64,000 bases of DNA from Impatiens glandulifera (GCF_907164915.1 NC_061862.1:7027473-7091472); one strand, 5' to 3'. Positions 11,958-25,500 are shown, counted from the first letter of the stretch. Translations and numbers: made by a program. Notes: generated by a model from the letters alone, not told the origin.

Positions 11958-14477
11958 CTACTTTCCCTGGGTAAGGGAAAACCCACTAGACATGGATACA
12001 CCTGAGTTATCATATATCCTCATTAGCATTGCCAACTGCTCACTCATTGTATTCATTTTTTGGTCACGCTCTTTATTCTCTTCCGTGAGACTTTCTTGTT
12101 TTACCTTTAAGTTTCCAATCTCTTCGTCCTGAGCTGTTATCCGTTCCTTTTGAGCTTCAATCTCTTCCTTGTGAGCTTTAATTTCCTCTTCTTGAGCTAC
12201 AATTTTCACTTCTTGTGCTGCAATTAAAGCTTCTTTCTCTTCAATCCATGTCTTCAGCTGGAAAACCTCCAAAGAAAGTTCAGTGTTTGATGGACCCGCG
12301 CTTCAACTTTTACTTTTCCCCACAAAACCTAGTCCAAACACTCTTCCATTTGTGGGACCTCCAGCCACTTCAATCCAAAGATCATAATCGCTTTTTCGTT
12401 CTCCTTCTGGCAGTGATTCTTGAGTTTGTTTCACTTGCTCAAAATTTTCCTACATCCAATAATTTTCAGAAAAAGTTATTAGTGATATTATTCTTCTATG
12501 CATTAGTAAATTAATATACGTTTAATAATAATTTTGTGAATACAAACCGCCAACTCTTCTGCTCTTTTACCACTCCAACCCCCAGTTTTCTTTTGAAATG
12601 TCCTTCGGAAGACCTCTAAGACAGTGGGCTGTCTTTTAAGTTGAATATCCTATAATTTAGTAAATAATGTACATGTAAAGTGAAATCACCATAAACTTTA
12701 AATGTAATGAATGAACTGTTTTAGTTACCGACCAATCTTTTCCAATGCTCATTTGCATTTATTGATCCCCCATAGTATGCAGCTCCACCTTCTTTAGTGT
12801 ACTTCAATCTATGAGTCTGCATCTTTGTACACTTCTTCATGAACTCATTTTCCATGAAATTATCTTTCATTAAATCCCAGTCTTCAATTGTCACGTGTGA
12901 GGGCTTCTTCATTTTTTCTTCGCTCGATTCACGAAGTTTCTAATCTTGGCACTTGCTTTTTTTCGAAATAGTTTATTGACAAATTGTTCCATGGATGGTT
13001 CCCATCGAAAAGTGTTCTACAAATGTAGTGAACAGGGCTAATAAACAAGAGGTTCATACAACTTTTTATGTAATTGTTATTAATCGAAATAAGGTTTTTT
13101 GACATACCGCAAAATGTCTCCACCAAACATCTTTAATGTCTTGGGGGACCTGGTTCCAATTGAAATAAGCACCCCTCCATAAAGATGTAATAATTTTATT
13201 TATATCTCGGGTGATGTCTGGCTCAAAGCTGCATTTTGAAAAACAAATTGTAAGTTCATAATTAAAACAATGAAATAATGAAATGGTAGTCTTCCTACTC
13301 ACTTATCACCCTCTATAGAAATAAAAGGCTTAGTCATATCCTCATCCTCAACTGCTTCAGTTTTTGAAATAGGATGATCATTAGTGTTCGAAGGTGGTTG
13401 GGATAAATCTGTGTCAAGTTGAGTTTCAAGAAGTGTGGATGGTAGGTCACTTTCAATCTGACTTTCAAATCCTTCAGAAGTAATGAGTTGGAAGTTTGTG
13501 CCAATCTAGCGCTGTCTCTATGCGGTTTGTTGGCCTTCTTATTACCGTTAGAGTTAGACCTCGTAGGCGCCACATTAACGTTTACAAGTGCAGGGGAAAT
13601 GTAGCTAGTTTGTGCAGCCACCTTTGTCCTAGTGTTCACTTTGTTTGAAGAAGGTTCCTTACTTGGTTGTTTCAACTGTGTTTTTTTTTTTGAACTGAGG
13701 TATCCACATCTTTATTATTACCCGGGGACTGCCTTCTAACAACTCTGTACTTTAAAGTTGGATCAATGTCCTTTGGTGATTTAGTTTTTTTATGTGCCTG
13801 TCGAATCTCTAAGTCAGATTCAGTTCCTGTTGATTCTGATATGGAAACTGATGCATTTTAATCATCTTCTTCTGCTTTCTCTTCTGCAATCAAATGTCTT
13901 TTTTTGTTTGATAACTGTTTCATATTGCTTGCACAGGAACACTCTGCATTTATAACATAAGAACATAATCATATAAAATAATGAAACATTAATTCAACTT
14001 ATTCTCTTATCAATGCTCAGTTTTCAGAAACTAACTTATATATGACAAGAACACTCTGCATTGAGGCGCATTTTTAATTTACATAATATTTGTTTGAGCA
14101 TTGAGGGAGCTCATTTAATAAACTTCATAGTTTAGAAGTCAATTTTCATCCCATCATACTCCAAGCATAACATATAATTAAAATGTAAAATGTTCAGTTT
14201 AGTATATCATTGATAAATGTATATGTAAAATGCTACGTTTTCAGGAACTAACTCATATATAATATCCCTAAACACTAATAATATAAATAGGATAATCAAA
14301 TTATATCCTGGTTTATAAATCCTTTTTTATAAGCCTGATTATTTTCATTTTAATAAAATATACAGTTAACCAAGTAGTAGTAATACCTGGGATGGGAAGA
14401 AATAGCAGCAGCAATAGCTCTAAACCAAAGTTGTGAAGTCTTTACCTGCAAGAATAACTTCCTTTCCATCGACCATT
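11958..14477 (-). pseudogene. TNP1-like accessory transposase gene of CACTA-2 (Transposase_24 / Ptta-En-Spm)
   Basis: The minus-strand start ATG at 14477 begins a short first exon ending GCAG|GTAAAG. A second exon resumes near 13946 and carries a stop (TAA about 13859). Later blocks contain NWNQVPQDIKDVWWRHF (about 13108-13229), TFRWEPSMEQFVNKLFRKKA (about 12950-13020), THRLKYTKEGG (12721-12912), PTVLEVFRRTF (about 12545-12650) and the signature GGPTNGRVFGLG (about 12315-12350). A Glu/Gln/Lys-rich heptad coiled coil follows (11958-12272). These are the features of plant En/Spm TNP1 proteins, which bind subterminal motifs. At least two stops and two frameshifts (near 13480 and 12925) disable it. 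It diverges from TNP2, leaving a shared upstream region. Confidence 0.78.
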
Positions 14478-16607
14478 TTTTATGTAAGTTTCAGGAAATG
14501 AAAATTTGAGAGAAGTGGAGAAAATGATAGAAAATCATAACATTAGGCAAAAGGGATTGTCCATATTAGAATTTAAATGAAAATAAAATGTATCAATGTG
14601 TACTTTTTTGAGAGGAGGATTGATGTAGTATCCGAGTAATTAAATTAACCAATTCAGACCCATTAATAGGGTATAACAATAAAATGAACTTGTAGCCAGG
14701 AACAATATAAGCATAACTAAGAGTGTATATTAATTTTGAGCGACATTTACACTATTTAGAGTATAGTAGTAGTGTTTACCATAACTCATTTCTATTTAAA
14801 AATTATCATTAAAGAAATGTTACTTTCTATGAACCAACTATAAATTTTAAATATTAGCTTTTTAATTACCTAAAAGCCTTGTAGAGTGGTTGATACCACA
14901 AAACATAAGCTAATGGAACTCCTGATATGAAGTATATAATAGCAACAAACTAGATCATTACATTTGCATCTACATCAATACAAACCAACAAAAATTAAAA
15001 ATCCAGCCAAGCAAATGAGTTGAGAATATAAAGAAAAGACATGGTATAAAGGAAAATTTATTTAAATTTACAAGTACTTAAATTACCATGATGCTATTTT
15101 AACTAACCTTCAACCTTTTTAACCCAAGCCACACTCACAACTATTACATCCAGAAGAGACATAAAATTTTCAAATATTAATTAGGGAATCATTAATAACT
15201 TTCAAATATTTCAAATAAAAATAAATCCATTTAGTGAAGAACAGAGAATAATAATTCAAGGGAAAAAGTCTATCCCATTTTCACCACTCTGATTCTACTC
15301 CAATGTGACATTTCCTAAGGTTTTATTCAAATTTCTTGTTCTTTCTTTTTTCAGAAGAGAGACAAATTACCTTCTTTTGGTTACGATGATATAGATAAAG
15401 TATCCAAAACAACAAAACCAAAATTGTCTTATGGTGTCATATAAGGCAAGAACACCAAGCCTTTCAAACAAAAAATCACAAAACTTGGGGTAAATTAGAA
15501 TTATAATTAACCAAAAACCAGCTAAGACAAGCCATAGTGGATATAAAAAAATTTCTTATCAAGATTAACCCGACAACAAGTTTGGACCAACCACTTTGCA
15601 AGCTATCAAAACATTTCAGAGTGGATAAAACAAAATTAACCCAATAACTGTTCAAGTGAACTTTAATTGACAAGAGCTCCATGAGAATTTACTTCTGAAA
15701 ACAGAAATGAAAAACAATGGGATGAAAATAAGAAGAGAGAGTTCATAAATAAAATAGGGGATGAAAATCCATGACTCAAGGCCGAGGTTGTTCAAAAGAT
15801 TAATTAAACTAGAACAATGGAACTCATTTCCATTCCTGTAGTTTTATAAAAGTTCCAAACATCAATCTATTTCAATATCAACTATATGAGGCATCTAGGT
15901 TTCCTAAAGTGGGAAATAGATATCATTCTAGAGTATTTATACATGTGAGTATGCTTGATGGGGATATATGCAGATGATGTGAAGAAATTACCTAAGTGAA
16001 TGACAAATCGTATCGGGCGACTTGAACTAGTGTTGAGTCGAGTACTTGCCGCCTTGGTTCGTCGTCGCTTCCAACTACACAGAAGATGGTTGTAGAAGTT
16101 TTTAGGTTTTGGAGGATGATCGGCGAAGGTAGTGTTGGAGGGAGATTTTCTTGAGCGCGCGTATTTTAGATTTTGGCAACGTAAACCTTATATAATAAAT
16201 ATATGGAACAAGTTGTGCGATAAATAAAATTGTGTGGAAGCCGAAAGGACTTGCAAGTTTTTTAACTACTATATATATACATTTTTTATTATAACTTAAA
16301 TGCATTAAAATTTATATTGAATTTATTGTTCGGAAATGAATTAAATGTCACCAAAAACATATCTTCTTAAATCTCTTTCATTTAATGACCGTACTAATAC
16401 ATAAATACAAAACTTACACACATATTTATGTCATCAACAAATGAAATGGATAACCATACTTTCCTCTTTCGTCTATGTTCTTCAATAGGTAAAGATTGAT
16501 CTAAAGTTGGAGGGGTTTTGAATATATACAACATAAAAGGTAAGTACACATTATTTAGTCATTCATGAACATATATAGATGCATATACATATATAATGAC
16601 CTCATTT
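14478..16607. other. CACTA-2 intergenic region upstream of TNP1-like gene
   Basis: No protein gene is seen. At about 15991-16150 the minus strand looks like a non-coding exon: it has higher GC content and ends CACTTAG|GTAATTTC, a good splice donor. It could be a 5' untranslated exon of the TNP1-like gene. Short duplicated phrases occur (AACACTCTGCATT near 13940 and 14050; CAGGAACTAACTCATATAT near 14240). Confidence 0.3.
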
Positions 16608-17318
16608 GTTCTTATAATCGTCTGATATACATACTAATAGGGTATGCTATTTAGAATGTGATGTGTTCTTTATAATAATCCTATATATATAGGATTTAAA
16701 CTTGCAAGATAACCAAAAGGATGGTCGCAATCACAGTAGTAAACGAATAACTAGACACATTTGCAATTGCAAACATCGGTGAAGACCGAAGTTGTATGTA
16801 CACTTATACGAAATCATCTAACACAAGAGGTATTATATTTGTTCTTATAATAGTCTGATGTACATACTAATAGGGTATGATATTTAGAATGTGATGTGGT
16901 CAATATAATTATCATGTGTATGTATATATATATATAGAATTTAAATTTGCAAGATAACCAAAAGAATGGTCATAAATACAATAGCAAACGGATAGCTAGA
17001 CGCATTTGCAATTGCAAATATTAGTGAAGACCGAGATTGTATATACACTTATAAGAAATCATCTAACACAAGAGATATGGTATTTTTTTCTTATAATAGT
17101 CTGATTTACATACTAATGGGGTATGATATTTAGAATGTGATGTGGTCTTTATAATAATTATGTGTATGCATATATATACAGGATTTAAATTTGTAAGATA
17201 ACTAGAAGAATGGTCGTAAATACAATAGCAAACGGATAGCTAGACGCATTTACAATTGCAAACATGAATAAAGACCGAGGTTGGATGTACAATTATAAAA
17301 AATCATCTAACACAAGAG
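16608..17318 (+). repeat. Three tandem copies (233-248 bp) of TNP2 promoter plus first codons
   Basis: Copies begin at about 16608, 16841 and 17088 with TTCTTATAATMGTCTGAT and each ends AAATCATCTAACACAAGAG. Each unit contains TATATA-rich upstream sequence and a version of the first TNP2 codons (AAGACCGARGTTG onwards). Only the last unit keeps the ATG in phase with the downstream TNP2 reading frame. Confidence 0.88.
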
Positions 17319-18985
17319 GTAGCAACATTGATGAATTCTTAAATGAACTTCATGAGTTCCTCACATTTGCACTTAGTAAACACGAATACATGGATGGTGA
17401 GAACATTCGGTGTCCATGTGCGAAATGCGGTAATACAAGGTACGTCACGCCTAATGTATGTGAAAGACACGTAATTAATCATGGTTTTATGCCAAACTAT
17501 CACACTTGGGTGGCTCATGGTGAAGAGTTGGTAAATGAAAGGGTGTTCCTTAACCGTATGGGAAGACATAACCCACAAGAAGAAGTTGGAGGGGAGAATT
17601 GGGGGCGGGTATTTCTAACACATACGAAAACATGATTTATGATCTTGCATCGACGTATCATGAAGATTTTCCAGACGAACCTCGAATGTATGATTCAACT
17701 GATGAGTTATATCCTCCATTTGATAAATTCTGGACCGCATTAAATGCCGCAAATCAACCGATTTGGATGGGTCATCAACCTAAAAGTCAATTATCTACAA
17801 CAGTTAAAATGCTTAACATCAAGTCCGATAACAATTGGAGTGAGAGAGGTATTAATGAAACGGTAAACTATATCAAAAAGTTACTTCCTAAGGACAATGT
17901 GCTCCCTGAAAGTTTTTACCATATGAAGAAGCTTGTAGAAGACTTGGGTATGCCTGTATCAAGGATTGATGTGTGTAAGAAAGGTTGCATGCTATTTTGG
18001 ATGGACGATATTGAATTAAAGTCATGCAAGTTTTGGAATGGGCCACAGTTCAAAGGTGAGGGACGAAAACAGAAACCATTTAAGCAACTTTTCTACTTTA
18101 CGTTGGCTCCAAGGTTGCAAAGAATGTTTGCATCCCACGCGACCGCGTCACACATGACATGGCATGCCCATCACAAAAAAATGATAATGTAATGTGTCAC
18201 CCATCAGATGGCATTGAATGGAAAAATATCAATGAAGCATACCCGAATTTCTCTAGAGAGCCACAAAATGTTCGTTTAGGATTGTGTTCTGATGGATTTG
18301 CTCCATTTGGACAGTATGGGAGGCCTTATTCTTGTTGGCCTATCATTTTGACCCCATATAATTTGCCACCCGGAATGTGCATGAAAGCACCATACATGTT
18401 TATTTCGCTCATTATCCCGGGGTCGAAGAGTCCTGGAAAAAATATAGACATCTACTTATAGCCTCTAGTGGAAGAACTAAATATGTTGTGGAGTGAAGGT
18501 GTTCATAATTTTGATGTATGTAGAGGTCAACAATTTAACTTAAGGGCAATGTTGTTATGGACAATAAATGATTTTCCAGCTTATGGAATGTTGTCTGGAT
18601 GGAGTACTCATGGTATCCATGGATGTCCGATATGTATGAAGAGTTCTAATTCATTTTGCTTTAAATTTGGTAAGAAGCCATGCTATTTTGATTCTCATAG
18701 ACAGTTCTTGGCACAAGATCATCCGTATAGAGTCGATATATATCATTTTTTACATGGGAAGACCGTTAAAAACCAGATGCCTTCTAGGCCTACAGGAGTC
18801 GAACTATGGAATGCTATCTCAGGAATGAAGTTTGCATTTGAAGACCCTGATGGATAACCACCAGGTTATGGAGTATTCCATAAGTGGACGAAGAAGAGTA
18901 TTTTCTGGGAGTTGCCATATTGGGGACGTTTTCTCATAAGACACAACATTGATTTTATGCATGTAGAGAAAAATGTATTTGAGAA
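17264..18985 (+). pseudogene. TNP2-type CACTA transposase, 5' segment
   Basis: The ATG at 17264 opens the transposase-associated domain: a W-M-Y motif, FLNELHEFLTFA and the zinc-binding-like CPCAKCGN. After a frameshift near 17600 the frame continues through MPVSRIDVCKKGCMLFW. After another shift in an A7 run (18174-18181) it reaches CHPSDGIEWK, LGLCSDGFAPFG (canonical TNP2 DGF), and THGIHGCPICM. Stops lie at 18459-18461 and 18855-18857. The last residues, HVEKNVFEN, are cut by Copia-1 at 18986 and resume at 32903. The protein family cuts and moves CACTA DNA. This copy had decayed whether or not the copia insertion had occurred. Confidence 0.85.
18981..18985 (+). repeat. Target site duplication of Copia-1 (left)
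   Basis: GAGAA immediately precedes the 5' LTR. The right copy at 32903-32907 is GAAAA (one substitution). Removing the element restores the TNP2 reading F-E-N-I-I-N across the junction. Confidence 0.85.
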
Positions 18986-20168
18986 TGTTAGATAAAATTA
19001 GATCGGTTAAATAAAACTTAACAAAAACAAATCTCTTGTGTAGGAACAGGATTCAACCGGTCAAATTACTCAGCCGGTTAAGAAACTCAAACGGTCAATC
19101 AAACTGATCAAAAACGTGACCGAACAAGAAAGACAAGATCGGTCAAATCAGAAGACCAGAATCATTGAACAGTCGGTCAATCAGAAGCTACGAAAAACCG
19201 GAAGTCATCCGGTTTATATTAACAATCGACTAGTACAAATAGATAATTCGAGTATCTGTTGAGAATGATACCGAAGGAACAGACTTAATATTGCCATATT
19301 TATACAAGTCTGAGGACAGTCTACAGGATACAGAAGACCGTCCTACAAGATCTTTCTACTTCAGGATAAATCAGAAAGGCAATCTTCCAGGTACAGGCAA
19401 CTGTCCAACCGATAGTTGCCATATTAAGTAAAGACAAACCTAGCCTGTTTGACCTACACATGGGAAGACTAGACCGCCAGGTCTGAATTACTGAACCTCT
19501 GCTCAACCAATCAGATTCAAGGAAATGAAATGTGACCGTTGGCACATTTCACCTATAAAAGAAGGAGCTGAAGAAGAATAAATGCGGTTACAAGTTCTGA
19601 GAATTTTCTACAACCTAAGTCAAAAACTGTGTTTCATCTCTCTAAGATTAAGAGATCAAGTGTGTATTTACAATTTCGGTTAAAATTGTACGTGTGTTAT
19701 CGAGCAGGAAATAAGTCTCGATCGGATTGTGTTTGTGTATTCCTTAGTGAATATCCTTCTCACGGTTTCGAGAGGAAGGGGTGACGTAGGAGTTCTATCT
19801 CCGAACATCCATAAAAACCTGTCTTGTTATTTACTTTCCGCCGGTTCTACATTCTAACCGATCTGCAACTAACCTACTAATACCGCTCCAACCAAATCCA
19901 TATCACCTAAACCGAATTACTAAGTTGCAAAACCGACCCAACAAATTCCAAACCTACCCTATTCAAATCAGGTTCTGCCTATCCTGTGTGTGCTGCTTTA
20001 ACCTGAAACAAACCACTTTCGCGCTTGAACTAGGTTCAAGGGTTTGTGACAGTTTGTGTAGTATTGAAACCCCGGTATTAATCTTTAACCAGATTAATCA
20101 CCACCCTTTGAGTGAGACGCGCTAACCGGCCAGACCCCGATCCATCAGCCGCGACCTAGATCCTAACA
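18986..20168 (+). repeat. Copia-1 5' LTR
   Basis: It begins TGTTAGATAAAATTAG and ends GATCCTAACA. A TATA box (TATAAAA, 19554-19560) lies mid-LTR. Downstream is a conserved block GTGACGTAGGAG with ATCTCCGAACATCCATAAA, which recurs in the Copia-2 LTR. Compared with the 3' LTR it has scattered substitutions and lacks a roughly 32-bp internal duplication. Confidence 0.95.
19554..19560 (+). promoter_or_regulatory. LTR TATA box of Copia-1
   Basis: TATAAAAG lies in the context CACATTTCACCTATAAAAG. The same site is in the 3' LTR at 32288-32294. It is the probable promoter for the genomic RNA. Confidence 0.7.
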
Positions 20169-20170
20169 AT

Positions 20171-20182
20171 TGGTATCAGAGC
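20171..20182 (+). promoter_or_regulatory. Primer binding site of Copia-1
   Basis: TGGTATCAGAGC, two bases after the 5' LTR, is complementary to the 3' end of initiator tRNA-Met, the usual copia primer. Confidence 0.9.
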
Positions 20183-20207
20183 AGTTAGTTTCAATACTCA
20201 AGCAAGC

Positions 20208-21870
20208 ATGTCGTTCGATATGCCCTCAATGCTAGAAGGTGACAACTTTTCCAACTGGAAGGCACGCATGCACCTGCATTTAATCACCATGGATGACGAG
20301 ATGCAGTTCATTCTAGCTGAAGGACCGATAATAATTGATAAAGACAGAAAGGATTGGATAGCTGAAGATAGGAGAAGAAATAATCTGGATAATCATGCTA
20401 GAAACCGCATGTCCAACGGCTTGGACAGAAATACGTATTGTGAGGTCAGAGATTGCAAAACCGCAAAAGGAAACATGGGAAGCGGTGATTCAAATTCATG
20501 AGGGAAATGAAAGAACAAAGGAAAACAAGATAATGGTGGCTACCCAGAAGTTTGAAAATATCAAGATGAGACTGGGAGAAACAATGAGGGAATACAATGA
20601 CCGGTTCACATGTGTGATAGACGAGCTAGCAACTCTTGGCAAGAGGTATGATAACAAGGAAGTCATCATGAAAGCTTTAAGATCTCTTCCAAGTGCATGG
20701 GATATAAAGACAATGATGATGAGGGAATCAAACTGCCTAAGCAAGATGAAGCTACACGATGTATTCGAAAATCTTAAGGCATATGAGTTTGAAATGAGAT
20801 CTAGGACTGAAGAAGAAGTCTCAGCCTCAACCTCAACCAGAACATTGATCACATCCACAGAACCGGTTGCTCGTGCACCAATCAGAACCGCTGAACAGTT
20901 CACCGAGGATGCCATGGCAATGCTTGCACAGAAATTCGGTAGATTCATGAAGATTTGTCAACCGATAAACAACAACTATAACTACGGTGATAAATCCAAT
21001 GTTAGATGTTATAACTGCAATTGTTTGGGACATTTCAAGTGGGAATGCAGAAAACCAAGGAGAGATAACCGGAAACCGGACGATCAGAATAACCGAATTA
21101 ACTATCAACAAACCGGTGAAGGAAGTGAAGTTCAGAAAGCACTGATAGTCGATGATGGAGGAAGCTTATGGGCTCACAGTGACAGTGATGATGAACTCAC
21201 ATGCCTCATGGCAAACGAGGAACAGGTATTTGACTCTCCTTGTGAAGAATTTACTAAAGATGAGTTATATAATACATTGAATGATATGGTAGCAGAGTAT
21301 AAGAACCTATTAACTTTATCACCTAATCAACTCAACTTTAGAACCGACCCCATAGTACTTACGTTGACCGAACCAAAGACCATAGAACCTGAAAACATCC
21401 TAGAAACCGAGGCAGCACCTGAACTATCCTCTGAGACCGAACAGCTCAAGGAGTCAGTTCAAGAGTTGACCGAGGAGGAAAATGCCCGACTCCAGTATAG
21501 AATGGCCGCATGGAAAAGATCCAGTGAAATGGTAAACAAAATGTGTAGTTATAAAAGACACCCTAAGTGCATGTTTGGTCTAGGATACAAAAAGAATAGA
21601 TCCAAATACCGGAAACACTTCGACAAAATGAGGCTCACAAAGGATAAACTCCCTTTTGTAAGTTTTGTCAGAAGCTCCTTAACCGTTGAAGAGGAATTAA
21701 GTGCCTCATATCCGACAGATAAACTAATCTATGTAGGTCCGACTGATTCTGAAAAATGGCTTCACCCTGAGAAACGGAAAGCCAACCGGTTCAAAAGTAG
21801 GCAAGCCAATTCACAACCGCATAGGACAAACCAAAGATCATCCCCACATAAGGCCTTCATAGGAAAGTAG
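20208..21870 (+). pseudogene. Copia-1 gag
   Basis: The ATG at 20208 follows the primer binding site by 26 bp. The N-terminal half is the UBN2-type capsid domain (NWKARMHLHLI..., EGNERTKENKIMVATQK). A zinc knuckle C-x2-C-x4-H-x4-C is encoded at 21007-21048, followed by an acidic/basic linker that is long compared with ordinary copia gags, as in Sireviruses. A frameshift in the AAAAGGAAA run near 20466 moves the frame, and a TAG at 21868 ends it before the protease. Function in family: capsid and nucleic-acid packaging. Confidence 0.88.
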
Positions 21871-21983
21871 AAAGACTCCAAACCGAGTGTAAGAAAATTA
21901 GTTAAGACCTTAACCAGGAAAGTTGTCCGATTTGTCAAAGTCTGGATACCTAAGGGACTAATCGCTTGTGGACCCAAGTAAAT

Positions 21984-21991
21984 GTGGGTAC
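21984..21991 (+). repeat. 8-bp target duplication of MITE
   Basis: GTGGGTAC here is repeated exactly at 22483-22490 on the other side of the inserted element. Confidence 0.8.
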
Positions 21992-22482
21992 CAAGGCTGT
22001 CAAAATCGAGAGTTTACGTAGAATCGTTAGTCAGTTGTAAACTCGTAAAATCTAGAGTTTACATGAAATCGTAAGAGTTTAATTTGAAAAATAATAGTTA
22101 TATATTTTTATTATTTATATATATAATTAAAAAAAATTACATATTTTAATGTAAAATTAATTAAAAAATAATAATAAGTAAATAACACTATAAAAATTTA
22201 TACTTACAAAATTTATTATATTAATTAATTAATTTAAATAAATAATAAATTTATATTTTAATTTTTAAATATAATTTATTTATTTTTTTAAGTAAAATCG
22301 TATAAAATCGTAAAATCAAAATTATTTATAAACTCGTAAAATCGTAAAATTTTATTATGGTAAATTTAAAATCGTAAGAGTTTATTTATTTAAAAGTTTA
22401 CTTAAAATCAGACTCGTTGTCATATTGTGAAATCGTAAAATCGTAAGATTTTAAGAGACAACTCGAGATTTTAATAGTCTTG
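21992..22482. mobile_element. hAT-type MITE inside Copia-1
   Basis: 491 bp of very AT-rich DNA with imperfect terminal inverted repeats (CAAGGCTGTCAAAATC at the left; the right end reads inward CAAGACTATTAAAATC) and an exact 8-bp flanking duplication GTGGGTAC. The 8-bp duplication and absence of coding sequence indicate a non-autonomous hAT element. The interior is rich in AAATCGTAAAATCGTAA repeats. It separates gag from protease in Copia-1, and Copia-2 has no such insertion there. Confidence 0.75.
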
Positions 22483-22505
22483 GTGGGTACCAAACAGTTG
22501 TAAAT

Positions 22506-25500
22506 ATGTACATTTTGCAGGATATGAAGAAGCGACTAGGAAACTATGAATGGTACCTGGATAGCGGTTGCTCCAGGCACATGACTGGAAACAACAATCT
22601 TCTAACCGACATCAGAATAGAAACCGGTGCAATGATTACTTTTGGTGACAACTCAAAAGGTAGAACTGTGGGCAAGGGTAAGATTGTCCATGGTAACTTA
22701 ACAATTGATAATGTACTCTTAGGTTAAAACCTACATTTTAACCTGTTAAGCATTAGCCAGATGTGTGATGCTGGATACACCGTAGAATTTCTAAAACATG
22801 CATGCTTAGTTAAAAACTCTCAAGACATCATACTACTAACCGGAAATAGGCTAGGAAATATTTACAAGGTAGATTGGAAAAATAAAGTAGAATACCCTGT
22901 TTGCATGATAGCTAAAACCGATCAAACCTAGCTGTGGCATAAGAGGTTAAACCACTTAAACCTGAAAACCTTAAACTATATCCGCAGGAAAAAGTTAGTT
23001 GAAGGAATCCCTGATATAGTATTTAATAAGGATAAGCTCTGTTCAGCAAGTCAAATGGGTAAACAAACCAAGTCAACCTTTAAGAGTAAATGACACATTC
23101 AATCTAATCGATGCTTAGATCTTCTTCACATGGACTTATTTGGACCAATTAGGGTCGTCAGCCTAGGAGGCATGCTTTACACTATGGTAGTCGTTGATGA
23201 TTATTCTAGGTATACATGGGTAATATTCTTGCCATCCAAACGTGAAACCGCATCAAATTTGATTACACTACTTAAACGTGTGCAAAATAAAAAATCAACA
23301 CGCATTAATAGTATTAGGAGTGATAGAGGAACCGAATTTACAAATAGTACTCTAAATGCATTCCTTGATGAATCCGGTATTAGACACGAGTTGTCAAGTG
23401 CTAGGACTCCTCAACAGAACGGCCTGGCCGAGAAAAGAAACCGAACTCTCAAGGAAGCCGCACGGTCTATGATAGTTGATTCGGGTATCACTCAGAAATT
23501 CTGGGCTGAGGCTATTAATACTGCATGTCACACACAAAACCGGTCTCTAATTAACAAGTTACACAACAAAACACCGTATGAAGTATACTCTAATAGGACT
23601 CCTAACCTTAGGTATCTTAAGATTTTCGGTTGTAAATGCTACATTCACATAAATGGCAAAACTTATCTATCCGCTTTTGATACAAAATCCGATATTGGGT
23701 TCATGCTCGGTTACTCAGCAGCGAGTAAAGCATATAGAGTGTATAACACCAGAACTTTAACCGTGGAGGAATCACTTCATGTCATTTTCGATGAATCGGT
23801 TGAAAGCAACACTGCATCATCCTTTGATCTACACAACAGATTGGAAAATAACAATATCCATTCTGATAATGAAGATGAGATTCCGGTTTTCAGACGGCTT
23901 GTCCATGACCAAATGGGTAATAATGAAACTCAGCCGGATCAAGCTGTCATACGACAGGAAGTTGACACCTCGGTTCAAACTGAGGAAATCGGTCGGTCTG
24001 ACACTTCTGTTCAGCCTACCGATGCGTCTAGCCTTGATGAAGTAAACGGTGATTTGGTAGACGCTCCTGAACCGAATCTCAAAAAAAACACAAATCATCC
24101 TCCTGAGCTAATTATAGGTGACCCTTCACAATCCGTTCGAACTAGGCGACAAATTCTGGAGGAATACTTCAATTCCGCCTTTATATCCCAAATTTAGCCT
24201 AAAAAGGTGGATGGAGCATTGTCAGATCCGGATTGGATTTTGGGAATGCAAGAAGAGTTAAACCAGTTTGAGAGTAACAAAGTCTGGTACCTAGTCCTTA
24301 GACCGAAAGATCAATCGGTCATAGGAATAAGATGGGTATTCAAAAATAAACTCAATGAAGACGGTTTGGTCACGAGGAACAAAACCAGATTAGTGGCACA
24401 AGGATACAAACAGGAAGAAGGCATTGATTTTGAAGAATCATTTTCCCATGTAGCTAGGATTGAAGCTATTAGGATTTTTCTAGCTTTTGTTTCATTCAAA
24501 AACTTTAAGGTTTTTCAAATGGATGTTAAAAGTGCATTTTTAAATGGTGACTTACGTGAAGAAGTATATGTTGAACAACCACCCGGTTTCAAAAATGGTG
24601 AACTGGCCAACCATGTATACCGCCTAAACAAAGCTCTATATTGTTTAAAGCAAGCTCCTAGAGCCTGGTATGACACACTAACCGCATTTCTGCTAAAGCA
24701 TGACTTCACCATCGGTTCGGTGGACAAAACACTTTTTAAATTTGAGAAAAAGGAACATATCCTACTTGTTCAAATATATGTAGATGATATTATCTTCGGC
24801 TCAACCGATCCTAAGTTATGTGATAAATTCTCAACCTTGATGACTAACAAATTTGAAATGAGTATGATTGAAGAATTAAGTTTTTTCCTAGGTCATCAGG
24901 TTAAGCAACTCGAAGAAGGAACTTTCATAAGCCAACCCAAGTACACTAAGGAACTTCTAAAGAAATTTGGGATGGACACGTGCTCCTCAGCCGTTACTCC
25001 AATGAGTTCATCGGTCAAATTGGACAAGGATGATGACGGTCAGGAAGTAGACCTGACAGCTTACCTAGGAATCATCGGTTCCCTCCTATACATGACAACA
25101 AGTAGACCGGATATACTATTTGCGGTGTGTGTGTGGGAGATTCCAGGCTAATCCAAAACAGTCTCACTACACAGCCGCAAAGCGAATCTTGAAATACCTA
25201 AAAGGAACTCCTGTAGTCGGTTTGTGGTATCCAAAGGACTCATCCTTAAACCTCACAAGTTATTCAGATGCAGACTATGCAGGTTGCAAGGTTGATAGAA
25301 AAAGCACCAGCGGAACATGCCAATTCCTAGGTGATCGGCTTGTTTCATGGCACAGTAACAAACAGACATCGGTATCCACGTCAACCGCAGAAGCTGAATA
25401 CCTGGCAGCCGGAAGTTGTTGTTCACAACTTCTATGGATCCAACAACAACTGAAGGATTTCGGCATCACAGCCGAAGAGTCTCCAATTTTCTGTGATAAT

